Below are positions 8,218 to 18,719 of a stretch of DNA of 64,000 nt, in pieces; within the stretch, counting starts at the first letter, position 1; every line of letters starts with the position of its first letter. The stretch is from Candidatus Firestoneibacteriota bacterium (lineage in GTDB: Bacteria; Oederibacteriota; D2-FULL-39-29), in assembly GCA_903891415.1 (NCBI GenBank), contig CAITEH010000085.1, positions 47,032-111,031 on the forward strand, read 5' to 3'. Both the position numbers and the translations under genes were made by a program. The notes below the pieces were generated by a model. That model was not told the DNA's origin and did no database searches. It saw only the letters and a program-made list of their open reading frames with translations.

Positions 8218-9938
8218 AAGAATCGGCAAAAGCAGTGAAATTATCCAAACTTAAACTGAAAAAAAATGAAGTGGAAAAACTTCTTATAGAAAAGGGGAAA
8301 GAAAAAGGTTATTTAACCTACCAGGAAGTCAATGAGATCATTCCCGAAGATGTTATTTCCCCGGAAGAAATAGATAATCTGCTTACCAAGCTGGATGAAA
8401 TGGACATTAATATAGTTGATGCTCCCAAAGAGGAGAAAGTCCCGGACCTGCATCTTACGGCCTCCTCGGATATAGCTATTGATGATCCTATCCGGCTCTA
8501 CCTGCGTTCCATGGGCCAGATCTCCATACTCGCGCGGGCTGAGGAACTCAGTTTAGCCGAAGAAATAGAAAAAGCCGAAGAAGAAATAGATAAGATCCTC
8601 TTTCAATCGCCCAGTATTCTGGAAAAATTCAAGACCATGGCCAACGAAGTGCTCGAAAGCAGCCGGGGCATTCATGAGTTAATGAATATAGACGCGGAAG
8701 GGGAGATAAGCAACCGTATCGTAAAAAAGTACAAGAAAAAGCTGCGGGATGCCTTAAAAAAGATCAGGCAGGAAGAAACCAGGATAGAACTTATCAACAG
8801 CCGCCTGAAAAAGAAGTCCATCAATGACAGGCAAAGAGCTTCTCTTGAAGAGAAAAAAATAGTCGGCCTTGAGAAGATCGTGGAAGCGGTCATTGAACTG
8901 GACCTTAATACCGAAGAAAAAAAGGGCATGATAGATAAGGTCAAAACTATGACCTCGCAGATCCATGCTTTTGAACGGGAAATAGAAGGGGTAATTAAGG
9001 CCTGCGGTTTGACCAAGGAAGAACTGAGAAAAGTATTTAATTCCAAAAAAGTCAGCAGTTCCTGCAAGTACGGGGTAAAAGAACTTTGCGAGAATTACAA
9101 GCTGATAACGGTCAAAGAGAAAAATATAAAACAAATTGCGGATGAATCGGCGAGTACGGCTTCCAAAATAAAAGCAGATACGCGCCTTATTACCGAGAAT
9201 GAATTTCGGGCTTATAACGCCAAGATGAAGCTTGTGAAGGCCAATCTCCGCCTGGTTGTGTCAATCGCGAAAAAATATACCAATAGAGGCCTGCATTTCC
9301 TTGACCTTATTCAGGAGGGAAATATCGGGCTTATGCGGGCGGTCGACAAATTTGAATACAAACGCGGCTATAAATTCTCAACTTACGCGACCTGGTGGAT
9401 AAGACAGGCCATAACCAGGGCTATAGCTGATCAGGGCCGGACCATAAGAGTCCCGGTGCATATGATAGAAACGCTTAATAAATTAATAAAGAATTACAGG
9501 GAGCTGGTACAGAAACTCGGGCGGGACCCGCTGCCGGAAGAAGTTGCCAAAAAAATGGGCTTGCCGGTGGAAAAGATCAGAGAGGTCTTGAAGATCGCCC
9601 AGGAACCCATTTCCCTGGAAACTCCCATTGGCGAGGACAAAGACGGCCATCTGGGAGACATTATCGAGGACAAGGAAGTGGTCTCTCCCGCGACAGCCGC
9701 GGCACACATGATCCTGCAGGAACAGCTGGAAAAAGTCCTGATCACGTTAAAAAGCAGGGAGGCGGAAGTGATCCGCCTGCGTTTTGGCATTAATAAACCG
9801 TACCCCTACACGCTCGAAGAAGTCGGCAATATTTTTAATATTACCAGAGAGCGGGTGAGACAGATAGAGGCCAAGGCGCTGAGAAAACTCAGGCACCCCA
9901 TAAGGGCCAAGTTCCTTAAGGGGTTCATGGAACAGTAA
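8214..9938 (+). CDS. rpoD: RNA polymerase primary sigma factor RpoD
   Basis: Housekeeping sigma-70. The 574 residues contain: region 1.1 (about 10-75), region 1.2 with [14 protein letters not shown] (about 93-106), a long non-conserved insert rich in Lys/Glu (about 130-330), and region 2 with [39 protein letters not shown] and [20 protein letters not shown]. Regions 3 and 4 follow, ending in the helix-turn-helix [20 protein letters not shown]. Region 2.4/4.2 conservation predicts recognition of TATAAT/TTGACA, consistent with the promoters seen in this window. The start is GTG overlapping the dnaG stop. Confidence 0.97.
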   Translation: MKESAKAVKLSKLKLKKNEVEKLLIEKGKEKGYLTYQEVNEIIPEDVISPEEIDNLLTKLDEMDINIVDAPKEEKVPDLHLTASSDIAIDDPIRLYLRSMGQISILARAEELSLAEEIEKAEEEIDKILFQSPSILEKFKTMANEVLESSRGIHELMNIDAEGEISNRIVKKYKKKLRDALKKIRQEETRIELINSRLKKKSINDRQRASLEEKKIVGLEKIVEAVIELDLNTEEKKGMIDKVKTMTSQIHAFEREIEGVIKACGLTKEELRKVFNSKKVSSSCKYGVKELCENYKLITVKEKNIKQIADESASTASKIKADTRLITENEFRAYNAKMKLVKANLRLVVSIAKKYTNRGLHFLDLIQEGNIGLMRAVDKFEYKRGYKFSTYATWWIRQAITRAIADQGRTIRVPVHMIETLNKLIKNYRELVQKLGRDPLPEEVAKKMGLPVEKIREVLKIAQEPISLETPIGEDKDGHLGDIIEDKEVVSPATAAAHMILQEQLEKVLITLKSREAEVIRLRFGINKPYPYTLEEVGNIFNITRERVRQIEAKALRKLRHPIRAKFLKGFMEQ

Positions 9939-9963
9939 TAATAAAAAGTACCGCAAGGGTAAG

Positions 9964-11043
9964 ATGACCTCAAAAGAGCTCATAACCACCATACTGAATA
10001 GAAAAGCCGCGGAAAGATTCGGTATTTTTGAACATTTCTGGCCTGAAACTATCCGGGACTACTGGACAAAAGAAGGCTTCCCGGCAAAGACAGATCAGGC
10101 TGATTATTTTGACTATGATATTGCCCACGCGGGCGGCTGGTTTGATGTTACTTCCTTTCCCGGAAAAAAAGAAATACTTGAGCAAACCGAAGAATGGGAA
10201 ATAATCAAAAATGGCAACGGAGCTTCGGTAAAGCTCTGGAGGCACAAATCAGGCACGCCCGAACATATCGGGTTTGAAATGACCGGCAGGGAAATATGGG
10301 AAAAGACCTATCGCGAGCCGCTGCTTGCTCTTGATAAAAACAGGCTGGATCTCCCGGGCATGAAGCAGAACCTTGAGAAAGCCAGGAAGACCGGTAAGTT
10401 CACCGTTTTTGGAAATTTTTTTATTTTCGAACTGATGAGGAATACGATAGGGGATGAGCATTTTCTTCCTGCAATGCTCCTTGAACCCGGATGGCTCAAA
10501 GATTTTTGCCAGGTTTATACCGATTTTTACATCCGGCATTATGAAATGATCTTCAGGGAAGCCGGGCTCCCGGACGGAATGTTCATTTATGAGGATCTGG
10601 GGTATAAGAACGGGTTATTTTGTTCTCCCGCGGCTTTGAAAGAGCTGGTAACTCCTTACCATAAAAGACTGGTGAATTATTTTAAAGATCACGGGCTTCC
10701 GGTGATCCTGCATTCGTGCGGGGACGTGAGGCGGGCCCTGCCGTCAATTTTAGAAGCGGGCTTTGACTGCCTCCAGCCGATGGAAGCCAAAGCGAATATG
10801 AATGTGCTTGAGCTGGCAAAAGAATATTCCGGAAAAATAGCTTTTATGGGAAATATTGACGTAACCGTGCTGAATACCAATAATAAGGCTGCCGTGAAAC
10901 AGGAGATAGAATATAAACTGAAAGCACTAAAAAAACTGAAAGCACCCTACGTGTTCCACAGCGATCATTCCATACCTCCTGATGTGCGGTTTGAAACCTA
11001 TAAATACGCGCTTGAAGTTTATAAAGCTAATTGCAGGTTATGA
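9964..11043 (+). CDS. Uroporphyrinogen decarboxylase (URO-D) family protein
   Basis: TIM-barrel protein of the URO-D superfamily, 359 residues. Family features include [13 protein letters not shown] at the start, a central [15 protein letters not shown] segment, [35 protein letters not shown], and the terminal [19 protein letters not shown]. No other heme-pathway gene is nearby, and the sequence resembles the large clade of HemE paralogues (corrinoid/methyltransferase-like or of unknown function) more than true HemE. The substrate cannot be named; a methyltransferase role is only inference. The Shine-Dalgarno is AAGGGT. It ends 7 bp before msrB. Confidence 0.8.
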   Translation: MTSKELITTILNRKAAERFGIFEHFWPETIRDYWTKEGFPAKTDQADYFDYDIAHAGGWFDVTSFPGKKEILEQTEEWEIIKNGNGASVKLWRHKSGTPEHIGFEMTGREIWEKTYREPLLALDKNRLDLPGMKQNLEKARKTGKFTVFGNFFIFELMRNTIGDEHFLPAMLLEPGWLKDFCQVYTDFYIRHYEMIFREAGLPDGMFIYEDLGYKNGLFCSPAALKELVTPYHKRLVNYFKDHGLPVILHSCGDVRRALPSILEAGFDCLQPMEAKANMNVLELAKEYSGKIAFMGNIDVTVLNTNNKAAVKQEIEYKLKALKKLKAPYVFHSDHSIPPDVRFETYKYALEVYKANCRL

Positions 11044-11050
11044 GACCTAT

Positions 11051-11572
11051 ATGAAAAGACTGGGGTTAATTTTATTCAGCTGCCTGCTCTTTTACGGTTG
11101 TGAAGATAAAGAGGCAAATATGCAAAAACCAAAGCCGGGAAAAGTTGATATTTTTAATTTTGAAACCGGAAAAGTTGATACAGTTGACAAAGTCGTTCCT
11201 ACCGCGGAACAATTAAAGGAACTTCCTGCGGATGTCTGCTATGTTGTAAGAGATAAAGGCACAGAAGCGCCTTTTACGGGGAAATTTTACAATAACCATG
11301 CTAAAGGCGTCTATAAATGCGTTGTTTGTAAAACGGATCTGTTTGTTTCTGACACAAAATTTGAGTCAGGCACCGGCTGGCCAAGTTTTTTTCAGCCGGT
11401 TTCAGAACTGAATATTAAGACCGTTAAAGATACCAGCCACGGTATGGAAAGAAGTGAAGTTGTTTGTGCCCGGTGCGGAGCCCATCTGGGACATGTTTTT
11501 GATGACGGGCCCAAACCTACGGGAAAACGCTACTGCATGAACTCAGTTTCTTTATTTTTTGTGAAACATTAA
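11051..11572 (+). CDS. msrB: Lipoprotein-type methionine (R)-sulfoxide reductase
   Basis: Reduces methionine-R-sulfoxide in oxidised proteins. The start at 11051 gives the signal [17 protein letters not shown], with a lipobox-like Cys at residue 17 (FYGC is not a canonical lipobox, so lipidation is probable rather than certain). The frame is open upstream to 10982, inside the previous gene, but a start there would bury the signal. The MsrB domain has zinc ligands in two CxxC pairs (CVVCKTDLF and [12 protein letters not shown]), the GTGWPSF motif and the catalytic Cys in [11 protein letters not shown] (no selenocysteine). Placement outside the cytoplasm suggests repair of envelope proteins. 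Confidence 0.92.
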   Translation: MKRLGLILFSCLLFYGCEDKEANMQKPKPGKVDIFNFETGKVDTVDKVVPTAEQLKELPADVCYVVRDKGTEAPFTGKFYNNHAKGVYKCVVCKTDLFVSDTKFESGTGWPSFFQPVSELNIKTVKDTSHGMERSEVVCARCGAHLGHVFDDGPKPTGKRYCMNSVSLFFVKH

Positions 11573-11615
11573 AGACGACCGGTCCCGGAACCTGCCTGCC
11601 TTTCCAAATCAGATA

Positions 11616-11644
11616 TTGACTTTAATATACCTTTGTGCAATAAT
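11616..11644 (+). promoter_or_regulatory. Predicted promoter of the double-YHS protein gene
   Basis: TTGACT (11616-11621) and AATAAT (11639-11644) with a 17-bp spacer. The start of transcription would be near 11651, leaving a short leader that contains the strong Shine-Dalgarno GGGAGGT before the ATG at 11672. Confidence 0.6.
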
Positions 11645-11671
11645 AAAATGACTTTTTTTGGGAGGTCTTTT

Positions 11672-12472
11672 ATGAAAAAAGCAGGACTTTTAAGCTCCAT
11701 GATAAGCCTTATTTGCTTATTAATGACCGGAACCGGCTTTGCGGGTATTATGGCGCGGCCGGCAGACACTATATGCGCTGTCACGGGGGCGCCTCTTAAA
11801 GTTAACGATGCAACACCCTTCAGTAAGTATAATAATGATTATTATTATTTTCTAAGCAACAGTGAAAAAGCGCAGTTCGACAGTAATCCCTTTAAATTTG
11901 CAAAAAATATGGATACCTGCCAGGTTTGCGGCAAACAGGAGAGAAAGACCAGAGGCAAATCCTCCTTTCTGGACTATAGCTACAACGGAAAAAGCTACCA
12001 TTTTTGCACGCTTATTCACTGTGAGGAATTTCAAAAAGACCCCGGAAAATACATCAGGGGAGGGGAGTCTTATTCGACCAGGCCGGTTGGAAAGTATAAG
12101 GCAAAAAGTACTGTTAAGGCCGGGCTTAAGGATAAGAAGAAGGATGCGACTGAAGATGTCGAAGTCTTGACCGAAGAAGCTCCGGCGGTAACTCCGGAGA
12201 AAAAACCGGCGATCTTAGGAACAGAGAAAAAGCTCCCGGAAGTAAAGCCGCCTTTGGCCGAGGTAACAAATGAGAAGGGCGTGACTGCCGTGGAGAAAAA
12301 GGAACCAAAAAATATCCAGGAAATTAAACCGCCTGTTCCGGCTGTGACAAATGAAGCCGTGAAAACTGCCGCACCGGCTCCCGCGGCTTTAAGCAAACCG
12401 GCGGCGGAAAAGACCAAAGCTCCCAAAAAACCGGTAACGATGGAATTTGAAGATACCATTGTTGAAGAGTAG
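11672..12472 (+). CDS. Secreted protein with two YHS/TRASH-like domains and a Lys/Pro/Ala-rich tail
   Basis: Not assignable to a named protein. The start at 11672 follows GGGAGGT and opens a Sec signal peptide (MKKAGLLSSMISLICLLMTG then TGFAG). The first YHS-like module is at about residues 30-75 (TICAVTGAPL ... YYYFLSNSEKAQFDSNPFKF) and the second at about 80-128 (DTCQVCGKQ ... YHFCTLIHCEEFQKDPGKYI). The pattern of paired Cys, an aromatic patch and F-x-x-[DN]-P-x-K-[FY] is the family signature, usually tied to metal binding. The remaining ~135 residues are low-complexity with repeats of VKPPLAEVTNE and IKPPVPAVTNE type, and are probably disordered or wall-spanning. A periplasmic metal (copper-like) role is inference. 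Confidence 0.75.
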   Translation: MKKAGLLSSMISLICLLMTGTGFAGIMARPADTICAVTGAPLKVNDATPFSKYNNDYYYFLSNSEKAQFDSNPFKFAKNMDTCQVCGKQERKTRGKSSFLDYSYNGKSYHFCTLIHCEEFQKDPGKYIRGGESYSTRPVGKYKAKSTVKAGLKDKKKDATEDVEVLTEEAPAVTPEKKPAILGTEKKLPEVKPPLAEVTNEKGVTAVEKKEPKNIQEIKPPVPAVTNEAVKTAAPAPAALSKPAAEKTKAPKKPVTMEFEDTIVEE

Positions 12473-12498
12473 GGATCTTTTAGAGTAAATGGAAACCT

Positions 12499-12534
12499 AC
12501 ACCGTCCGTCCCTGAAAAGGCGGGCGGTGTTTTT
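12499..12534 (+). terminator. Intrinsic terminator after the double-YHS gene
   Basis: ACACCGTCCGTC (12499-12510) pairs with GGCGGGCGGTGT (12519-12530) over 12 bp with two G-U pairs, around an eight-base loop, and is followed by TTTT. It separates this gene from carB. Confidence 0.85.
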
Positions 12535-12553
12535 ATGAAGAGGGCTTTATAAA

Positions 12554-15500
12554 ATGCCAAAGCGCACTGATATAAAAAAGATACTGCTTATCGGGTCCGG
12601 GCCTATTGTCATCGGCCAGGCGTGCGAGTTTGATTATTCCGGTACGCAGGCCTGCAAAGCGCTTAAAGAAGAAGGCTACGAAGTTGTCCTGGTAAATAGT
12701 AATCCTGCCACAATAATGACCGACCCGGAATTTGCCGACCGCACGTATATTGAACCTGTCACCGCCGAAATGGTCGCGAAAATAATAGAAAAAGAACGCC
12801 CGGACGCGCTACTACCCACTATAGGCGGCCAGACGGGGCTGAATGTCGCGGTTGAACTTGCGGAAAGCGGGATCCTGGCAAGATATAATGTTGAATTGAT
12901 AGGCGCAAAGATCGAAGCCATAAAAAAAGCGGAAGACCGGATGCTTTTCAAGGCGGCGGTAGAAAAGATAGGTTTAAGCGTTCCCTTGAGTTTCGCGGCT
13001 TACAGCTCCGAAGATGCCGAAAAGTATTCAAAAGAACTCGGGTTTCCTGTCATCATCCGCCCCGCTTTTACACTCGGCGGTTCAGGCAGCAGTATTGCCT
13101 ATAACATGGAAGAACTTAAAGATAAGGTCAAGTTTGGAGTTGAAGCCAGCATGATCGGCCAGGTCCTGCTCGAGCAGTCCATAATCGGCTGGAAAGAATA
13201 TGAACTGGAAGTCATGCGGGACCTTAAAGATAATGTCGTAATAATCTGTCCTATAGAGAACTTTGATCCCATGGGGATACATACCGGCGATTCCATAACA
13301 GTTGCTCCCGCCCAGACTTTGTCCGATAAGGAATACCAGGTCCTGCGTGACGCCTCCATAGCCATCATGCGGGAAATAGGCGTGGACACCGGAGGCAGTA
13401 ATGTTCAGTTCGGCATCAATCCCGCTAACGGTAAAGTGGTTGTTATAGAAATGAACCCCAGGGTTTCCAGAAGTTCCGCCCTGGCCTCAAAAGCTACAGG
13501 TTTTCCCATTGCTAAGATCGCGGCCAAACTGGCGGTAGGTTTTACGCTGGATGAGATCCCCAATGATATCACCAAATATACCTATGCCGCGTTTGAACCT
13601 ACTATTGATTATGTGGTTACAAAGATCCCCCGCTGGACCTTTGAAAAATTCCCCGGGGCTGACGATATTCTCGGAACCCAGATGAAATCCGTGGGCGAAG
13701 TTATGGCCATAGGCCGGACCTTTAAGGAGTCGTTTCAAAAGGCCATAAGGTCCCTGGAAATAGATAAATACAGCTTGTACTGGAGCGGGCCCAAACCGAC
13801 AAAAGAACAGATAACAGAGAAACTCCGCACGCCGAATTGCGACCGGCTGTATTTTATCAGAGAGGCACTAAAGAATGATTTCAGCCTGGAGGAGATATTT
13901 AATTTAACCAGGATAGATAAATGGTTTTTAAGCAACTTAAAAGAACTTGTGGATATGGAAGCGGTGATAATTAAGGCCGGCAAGAATAAAAAGCAGCTTC
14001 CGGATGTTATTAAAGAAGCAAAAAAATACGGTTTTTCTGACCGCTATCTGGCGAAACTGCTCGGTATGGAAGAGGCAAAACTGCGGGCCCTGCGCCTGAA
14101 GCATGGCATAAAACCGGTCTATAAAATGGTGGATACCTGCGCCGCGGAGTTTGAGGCCTTTACGCCTTATCTTTATTCCACATACGAAGAGGAAGAGGAA
14201 GCCCTGCCGACAAAAAATAAAAAAATAGCAATTCTGGGGGGAGGGCCCAACCGGATCGGACAGGGAATTGAGTTTGACTACTGTTGCGTGCACGCGGCCT
14301 TTGCCTTAAGAGAAGACGGTTATGAGGTCATAATGATAAATTGCAATCCCGAGACGGTTTCTACCGATTATGATACCTCCGACCGGCTGTATTTTGAACC
14401 TTTAACCCTGGAAGATACCCTGCATATCCTTAAAAGGGAAAAACCGGACGGGGTCATAGTCCAGTTTGGCGGGCAGACACCTCTTAAACTGGCGCTTCCG
14501 CTTTTTAAAGAGAAGATAAAAATAATCGGTACCAGCCCTAAAAGCATAGATGCGGCGGAGGATAGAAAACTCTTCGGGGCTATTTTGAATAAATTAAAGA
14601 TACCGCAGCCGGAGAACGGCACCGCCCGCAATTTGAAAGATGCGCTCAAAGTAGCCCGGCGGATCGGCTTTCCGGTGCTTGTGCGGCCGTCCTATGTTCT
14701 TGGCGGAAGAGCGATGGAGATAGTCTACGATGAAGAGAGCATGGTGAATTTTGTTAAAATGGCTCTTGAGGTATCCGGAAAACATCCTGTACTTATAGAT
14801 AAATTCCTGGAAGATGCCGGGGAGATAGATGTGGACGCGGTCTGCGACGGTGAGACCACCGTTATCTGCGGAATAATGGAGCATATAGAAGAAGCGGGCA
14901 TTCACTCCGGAGATTCGGCCTGCGTCATCCCTGCTTTTTCACTTGCTGAAAACCAGCTGGCCACCATAAGAAAATACACCTGTGCCCTGGCTAAAGAGCT
15001 CAAAGTCATAGGGCTTATGAACATTCAGTATGCCTACAAAGGGGACACCATCTATGTGCTGGAGGTCAACCCGAGAGCTTCAAGGACCGTGCCTTTTGTT
15101 TCTAAAGCCACAGGAATACCCTGGGCCAAGGTGGCAGCCCGGATCATGACGGGCCAAAAACTGAAAAAAATGGGCCTCACCGGAGAAATTCAATCAAAAC
15201 ATTTTTCCGTCAAAGAATCGGTCTTTCCTTTCGGGAAATTTCCGGGTGTGGATTCCGTGCTGGGGCCGGAAATGAAATCGACCGGCGAGGTAATGGGCAT
15301 TGATGCTGATTTTGGCCGTGCTTTCGCAAAATCCCAGATGGCGGCGGGTTCCGCGCTTCCCGTTAAAGGCAAGGTCTTCATAAGTGTCAAGAACAAAGAT
15401 AAGCGGAATATAATATATGTGGCCAAACTGCTTGTGGACCTGGGTTTTAAGCTTGTGGCCACCGGCGGTACGGCAGCCGCACTTTCCAACAACGGAATGG

Positions 15501-15769
15501 AAGTTGAAAAAGTTAATAAGGTAGGGGAAGGCCGGCCCAATATCGTGGATTATATAAGAAATAAAGAGATAAATCTTATCATAAATACCCCGACCGGCAA
15601 AGGCCCCAAGACCGATGAATATCACATCCGCAGGGCCGCGATAGTCAATAACATACCCTGTATTACCACGGTCTCCGGCGCGCAGGCGGCGGTCAACGGT
15701 ATAGAGTCCCTGCTTAAAAGCGAGCTTACGGTAAAGTCTTTACAGGAATACCATCTTAAGAAAAAGTAA
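12554..15769 (+). CDS. carB: Carbamoyl-phosphate synthase large subunit
   Basis: Makes carbamoyl phosphate from ammonia (channelled from the small subunit), bicarbonate and two ATP, feeding pyrimidine and arginine synthesis. The 1071 residues show the duplicated organisation: the first ATP-grasp half starts with [20 protein letters not shown], has [16 protein letters not shown] and [16 protein letters not shown]. An oligomerisation domain follows at ~400-545. The second half starts with [20 protein letters not shown], with [20 protein letters not shown] and [16 protein letters not shown]. The MGS-like allosteric domain ends the protein ([10 protein letters not shown]). The small subunit carA is not in the window. 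The pyrK-pyrD genes lie 2 kb downstream on the same strand, a pyrimidine theme. The Shine-Dalgarno GAGGG is weak and 10 bases from the ATG. Confidence 0.97.
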   Translation: MPKRTDIKKILLIGSGPIVIGQACEFDYSGTQACKALKEEGYEVVLVNSNPATIMTDPEFADRTYIEPVTAEMVAKIIEKERPDALLPTIGGQTGLNVAVELAESGILARYNVELIGAKIEAIKKAEDRMLFKAAVEKIGLSVPLSFAAYSSEDAEKYSKELGFPVIIRPAFTLGGSGSSIAYNMEELKDKVKFGVEASMIGQVLLEQSIIGWKEYELEVMRDLKDNVVIICPIENFDPMGIHTGDSITVAPAQTLSDKEYQVLRDASIAIMREIGVDTGGSNVQFGINPANGKVVVIEMNPRVSRSSALASKATGFPIAKIAAKLAVGFTLDEIPNDITKYTYAAFEPTIDYVVTKIPRWTFEKFPGADDILGTQMKSVGEVMAIGRTFKESFQKAIRSLEIDKYSLYWSGPKPTKEQITEKLRTPNCDRLYFIREALKNDFSLEEIFNLTRIDKWFLSNLKELVDMEAVIIKAGKNKKQLPDVIKEAKKYGFSDRYLAKLLGMEEAKLRALRLKHGIKPVYKMVDTCAAEFEAFTPYLYSTYEEEEEALPTKNKKIAILGGGPNRIGQGIEFDYCCVHAAFALREDGYEVIMINCNPETVSTDYDTSDRLYFEPLTLEDTLHILKREKPDGVIVQFGGQTPLKLALPLFKEKIKIIGTSPKSIDAAEDRKLFGAILNKLKIPQPENGTARNLKDALKVARRIGFPVLVRPSYVLGGRAMEIVYDEESMVNFVKMALEVSGKHPVLIDKFLEDAGEIDVDAVCDGETTVICGIMEHIEEAGIHSGDSACVIPAFSLAENQLATIRKYTCALAKELKVIGLMNIQYAYKGDTIYVLEVNPRASRTVPFVSKATGIPWAKVAARIMTGQKLKKMGLTGEIQSKHFSVKESVFPFGKFPGVDSVLGPEMKSTGEVMGIDADFGRAFAKSQMAAGSALPVKGKVFISVKNKDKRNIIYVAKLLVDLGFKLVATGGTAAALSNNGMEVEKVNKVGEGRPNIVDYIRNKEINLIINTPTGKGPKTDEYHIRRAAIVNNIPCITTVSGAQAAVNGIESLLKSELTVKSLQEYHLKKK

Positions 15770-15796
15770 TATAGGTTCCAAGCGGTAAAGGAGATT

Positions 15797-16558
15797 ATGC
15801 GAACTTCTTTGCAGCCCTTGACGGTTGTCGGACATCTCGAAGAACTTAGAAAAAGAATAATAGTCTGCCTGGTGATATTCCTGGCGGTTTTTTTAGCGCT
15901 GGTAACCCTGCCTTCGTTCACGGATTCCTTTGGTACCCGCATTATGAACTTTTTAAGGGAATTTTTCCTCAAAGACCTCGTCAAAGGCGCCGCGTTAAAA
16001 CTGGTTTTTCTTGATCCCCTGGAACCGGTCTTTACCGTACTTAAATTATCCCTGCTTACTTCTCTTTTCATACTTTCTCCGGTCTTCTTTTATCAGGCCT
16101 GGGCTTATATCGGCCCCGCTTTTAAGAAAAAAACAAAAAAATATATGCTCCTGCTTTTTTTCGGGGCTTTCTTTTTCCTGTTCTTAGGCGCGGTCTTTTC
16201 GTTCTATCTGCTCATGCCTATCTCCTTTAAGATACTTATTCAATACGGGCTTTCCGCCGGTGCTGAGCCGGTCTTAAGCATGGGCAAATTCTTTGATATG
16301 TTCATAGTGATGCTCGTCCTCTTTGCTATACCGTTCGAACTGCCTGTGGTTATCGGAGTATTAAGTAAAGCGGGGATAGTTTCCGCCAGAGCTCTGGCCA
16401 AAGCCAGAAAAATAATGTATTTTGGCATGGCCGTATTTGCCGCGGCCGTTACGCCGGATCCTACGCCGGTTTCAATGCTCATACTCTGGGCTATGCTGGT
16501 CCTGCTTTTTGAGTTCGGGATCTTTCTGGCCCGGTTATTTGAAAGGAGTAAAAAATAA
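15797..16558 (+). CDS. tatC: Sec-independent (twin-arginine) translocase subunit TatC
   Basis: Inner-membrane receptor of the Tat pathway for export of folded proteins. The 253 residues start with the diagnostic LTVVGHLEELRKRIIVCLVI and contain six hydrophobic segments. The conserved FYQAWAYIGPAFKKKTKKY loop and FAIPFELPVV occur in the usual order, and PDPTPVSMLILWA forms the last conserved segment. No tatA/tatB is present in the window. The Shine-Dalgarno AAAGGAG precedes the ATG, and the last base of its stop codon overlaps the next ATG (TAATG). Confidence 0.95.
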   Translation: MRTSLQPLTVVGHLEELRKRIIVCLVIFLAVFLALVTLPSFTDSFGTRIMNFLREFFLKDLVKGAALKLVFLDPLEPVFTVLKLSLLTSLFILSPVFFYQAWAYIGPAFKKKTKKYMLLLFFGAFFFLFLGAVFSFYLLMPISFKILIQYGLSAGAEPVLSMGKFFDMFIVMLVLFAIPFELPVVIGVLSKAGIVSARALAKARKIMYFGMAVFAAAVTPDPTPVSMLILWAMLVLLFEFGIFLARLFERSKK

Positions 16559-17955
16559 TGGGAGTCTCGGTTCAATTCTTCGGCGCCGCGAGAACAGTAA
16601 CGGGTTCCAAATACCTCATCACCGGAGATAAAGGTAAAATTCTGATAGATTTCGGCATGTTTCGCGGTGAGGACCGCCTGACACAGCGGAATTACGAGGA
16701 GTTTGATTTTAATCCGGAAGAAATTCAATATGTTATTCTGACGCACGCGCATATTGATCACAGCGGTTTGATCCCGAGATTGGTGAAAAAGGGGTTCAGA
16801 GGGCGGATCCTTTGCACCAAACCCACTCTGGAACTCTGCAAGATAATGTTCCTGGATGCCGCGCATGTGGAAAGTATAGAAATTGAATGGCGTAACAGAA
16901 AAAGACAGCGGGCGGGAAAACCCCTGCTGGAGCCGGTCTATAACGCTGAAGATGCCGCCTCCTGCATGCAATATTTTGAAGCAGTAGAATACGGTAAATT
17001 GAAAGACCTGAAGAACGGTTTCAAGGTCAGGTTTGAGGATGCCGGGCATATTCTTGGTTCTTCTATCATAGAGGTATTCACAAAGATAGAGGGCAAGGCA
17101 AAGCGGCTTGTGTTCTCGGGAGACCTGGGTAATGAAATGCAGAAACTAATACGGGATCCCAAAAAACTTGTTGATGCCGACTACCTTTTTATAGAATCCA
17201 CCTACGGCGACCGGCTGCACAAGAGCCATAAAGAGACTATTAAGGAATTTGAGAACGCGATCCTGGGCGCGGAAAAAGACCGGGGAAATATTATTATTCC
17301 GGCGTTTGCCGTCGAGAGGACCCAGGAAATAATCTTTGAACTTTCGCAGATGTATAAAAAAAGCAGCCTGGACGGTTTTTCTGTATATGTGGATTCGCCT
17401 CTGGCCATTGCCGCCACAGAGATCTTTCAGGCCAACAGCCGGCACTTTGACGAAGAAACCAAAGCAGCCATGAAAAAAGGGATAGATCCTTTTTCTTTTC
17501 CCTCTCTGGTTTATTGCCGGCGGATGGAGGAGTCCCGAGCCCTGAATGACCTCAAGAGCAACGCGATCATAGTTTCTGCGAGCGGGATGTGCGAAGCCGG
17601 GCGGATCAAGCACCATCTAAAGCATAACTTGTGGCGCGAGGAATGTGTTATAATATTTACGGGTTACCAGGCGATAGGCACTACCGGCAGGGCTATCGTT
17701 GACGGGGTAAAAACCGTGAAAATATTCGGGGAAGAGATAGCGGTGCGGGCAAAAATATTCACTCTGGGCGGTTTTTCGGGGCATGCCGATCAAAACGGCC
17801 TCTTAAAATGGCTTTCTAACTTTAAGAACAAGAAAATGCAGGTTTTTGTGGTGCATGGCGAAGAAAAGAGCGCTCTTGCCTTTGCCGAAATAATACGGCA
17901 AAAAAGACGCCTGCAGGTTGTCGTGCCAGAACTGGGACAAAAAGTAAAATTATGA
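16558..17955 (+). CDS. Metallo-beta-lactamase fold beta-CASP ribonuclease
   Basis: Member of the beta-CASP group (COG1236, YSH1-like), zinc-dependent RNA endo/exonucleases. The 465 residues show motif 1 FGAARTVTGSKYLI, motif 2 LTHAHIDHSGLIPRLVKKGF (metal ligands HxHxDH), motif 3 in EDAGHILGSS, motif 4 in FSGDLG, then the beta-CASP region with ESTYGDRLH and YVDSPLAI. The RMMBL-type C-terminal motif is in GGFSGHADQNGLL and a VHGE end. The target RNA is unknown. It is translationally coupled to tatC in front (1-nt overlap) and to pyrK behind (ATGA overlap). No extra domains were seen. Confidence 0.9.
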   Translation: MGVSVQFFGAARTVTGSKYLITGDKGKILIDFGMFRGEDRLTQRNYEEFDFNPEEIQYVILTHAHIDHSGLIPRLVKKGFRGRILCTKPTLELCKIMFLDAAHVESIEIEWRNRKRQRAGKPLLEPVYNAEDAASCMQYFEAVEYGKLKDLKNGFKVRFEDAGHILGSSIIEVFTKIEGKAKRLVFSGDLGNEMQKLIRDPKKLVDADYLFIESTYGDRLHKSHKETIKEFENAILGAEKDRGNIIIPAFAVERTQEIIFELSQMYKKSSLDGFSVYVDSPLAIAATEIFQANSRHFDEETKAAMKKGIDPFSFPSLVYCRRMEESRALNDLKSNAIIVSASGMCEAGRIKHHLKHNLWREECVIIFTGYQAIGTTGRAIVDGVKTVKIFGEEIAVRAKIFTLGGFSGHADQNGLLKWLSNFKNKKMQVFVVHGEEKSALAFAEIIRQKRRLQVVVPELGQKVKL

Positions 17956-18719
17956 GGATAGATACCAACGCCCGTATAATCTATAACAAGCAGGTTTCCG
18001 GGGAATACCGGAATATGAAAATTTATGCGCCGCGGATCGCGCGGCACGCCCGGCCCGGGCAATTCTTAAATATACAAACTTCAAAGACCGGACGGCCTCT
18101 TTTACGCAGGCCTATGTCCATTCACAAACTGTCGCCCGCCGGGCTTGAAATTCTTTACAAAGTCCGCGGCACGGGTACTTCTCTTTTAGCGCAATTAAAA
18201 AAAGGCATGGAAATTCAGGTGCTCGGGCCTCTGGGGAAAGGGTTTGATATAAAAGCCCCGTTCACCACCGCTATACTGGTGGGAGGAGGTTACGGGATCT
18301 CGCCTTTAAAAGCGCTGCATGACCTGCTTAAGAAAAAAAGAAAAAAAATAATAACCCTGATAGGGGCGAAGAACTCGAAGCTTATATATAAAAAGGGCTT
18401 TACCGGGGTAAAAGTGGCAACGGAAGACGGTTCTTCCGGGACCAAAGGGCTTGTGACCCGGGTTCTTGACAGGGTTTGTTGTTCCGGAGCCAAACACCCG
18501 GCGGTGATCTTTGCCTGCGGGCCGGACAGAATGCTGGAAGCGGTCGCCAAAATTGCCGGCAAATATAATATTCCCTGCCAGGTTTCCTTGGAAGCCCTGA
18601 TGGGTTGCGGTACCGGCGTCTGCCTGTCTTGTGTCTGTAAGAAAAAAGACGGCCGGCAGGCCCGCGTTTGCGTTGACGGCCCTGTATTTAAGGCCGGGGA
18701 AATAGAATGGAAAACCTAA
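17952..18719 (+). CDS. pyrK: Dihydroorotate dehydrogenase B electron-transfer subunit
   Basis: Iron-sulfur flavoprotein that passes electrons from dihydroorotate, oxidised by PyrD, to NAD+. 255 residues. An FAD-binding ferredoxin-reductase beta-barrel (RPMSIHK near 57-63 and GTGTSLLAQLKKG) is followed by an NAD-binding domain (ILVGGGYGISPLKALHDLL). The C-terminal [2Fe-2S] ligands are the Cys residues of LMGCGTGVCLSCVCKK and RVCVDGP. It begins inside the beta-CASP stop codon and overlaps pyrD by 13 nt. Confidence 0.94.
   Translation: MRIDTNARIIYNKQVSGEYRNMKIYAPRIARHARPGQFLNIQTSKTGRPLLRRPMSIHKLSPAGLEILYKVRGTGTSLLAQLKKGMEIQVLGPLGKGFDIKAPFTTAILVGGGYGISPLKALHDLLKKKRKKIITLIGAKNSKLIYKKGFTGVKVATEDGSSGTKGLVTRVLDRVCCSGAKHPAVIFACGPDRMLEAVAKIAGKYNIPCQVSLEALMGCGTGVCLSCVCKKKDGRQARVCVDGPVFKAGEIEWKT

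Noticed and set aside
16240..17049. Long antisense open frame (269 codons) opposite tatC and the beta-CASP gene
   Set aside because: It lies opposite two clear genes, has no recognisable domain and no ribosome-binding site, and reads as a mirror of their codon pattern.
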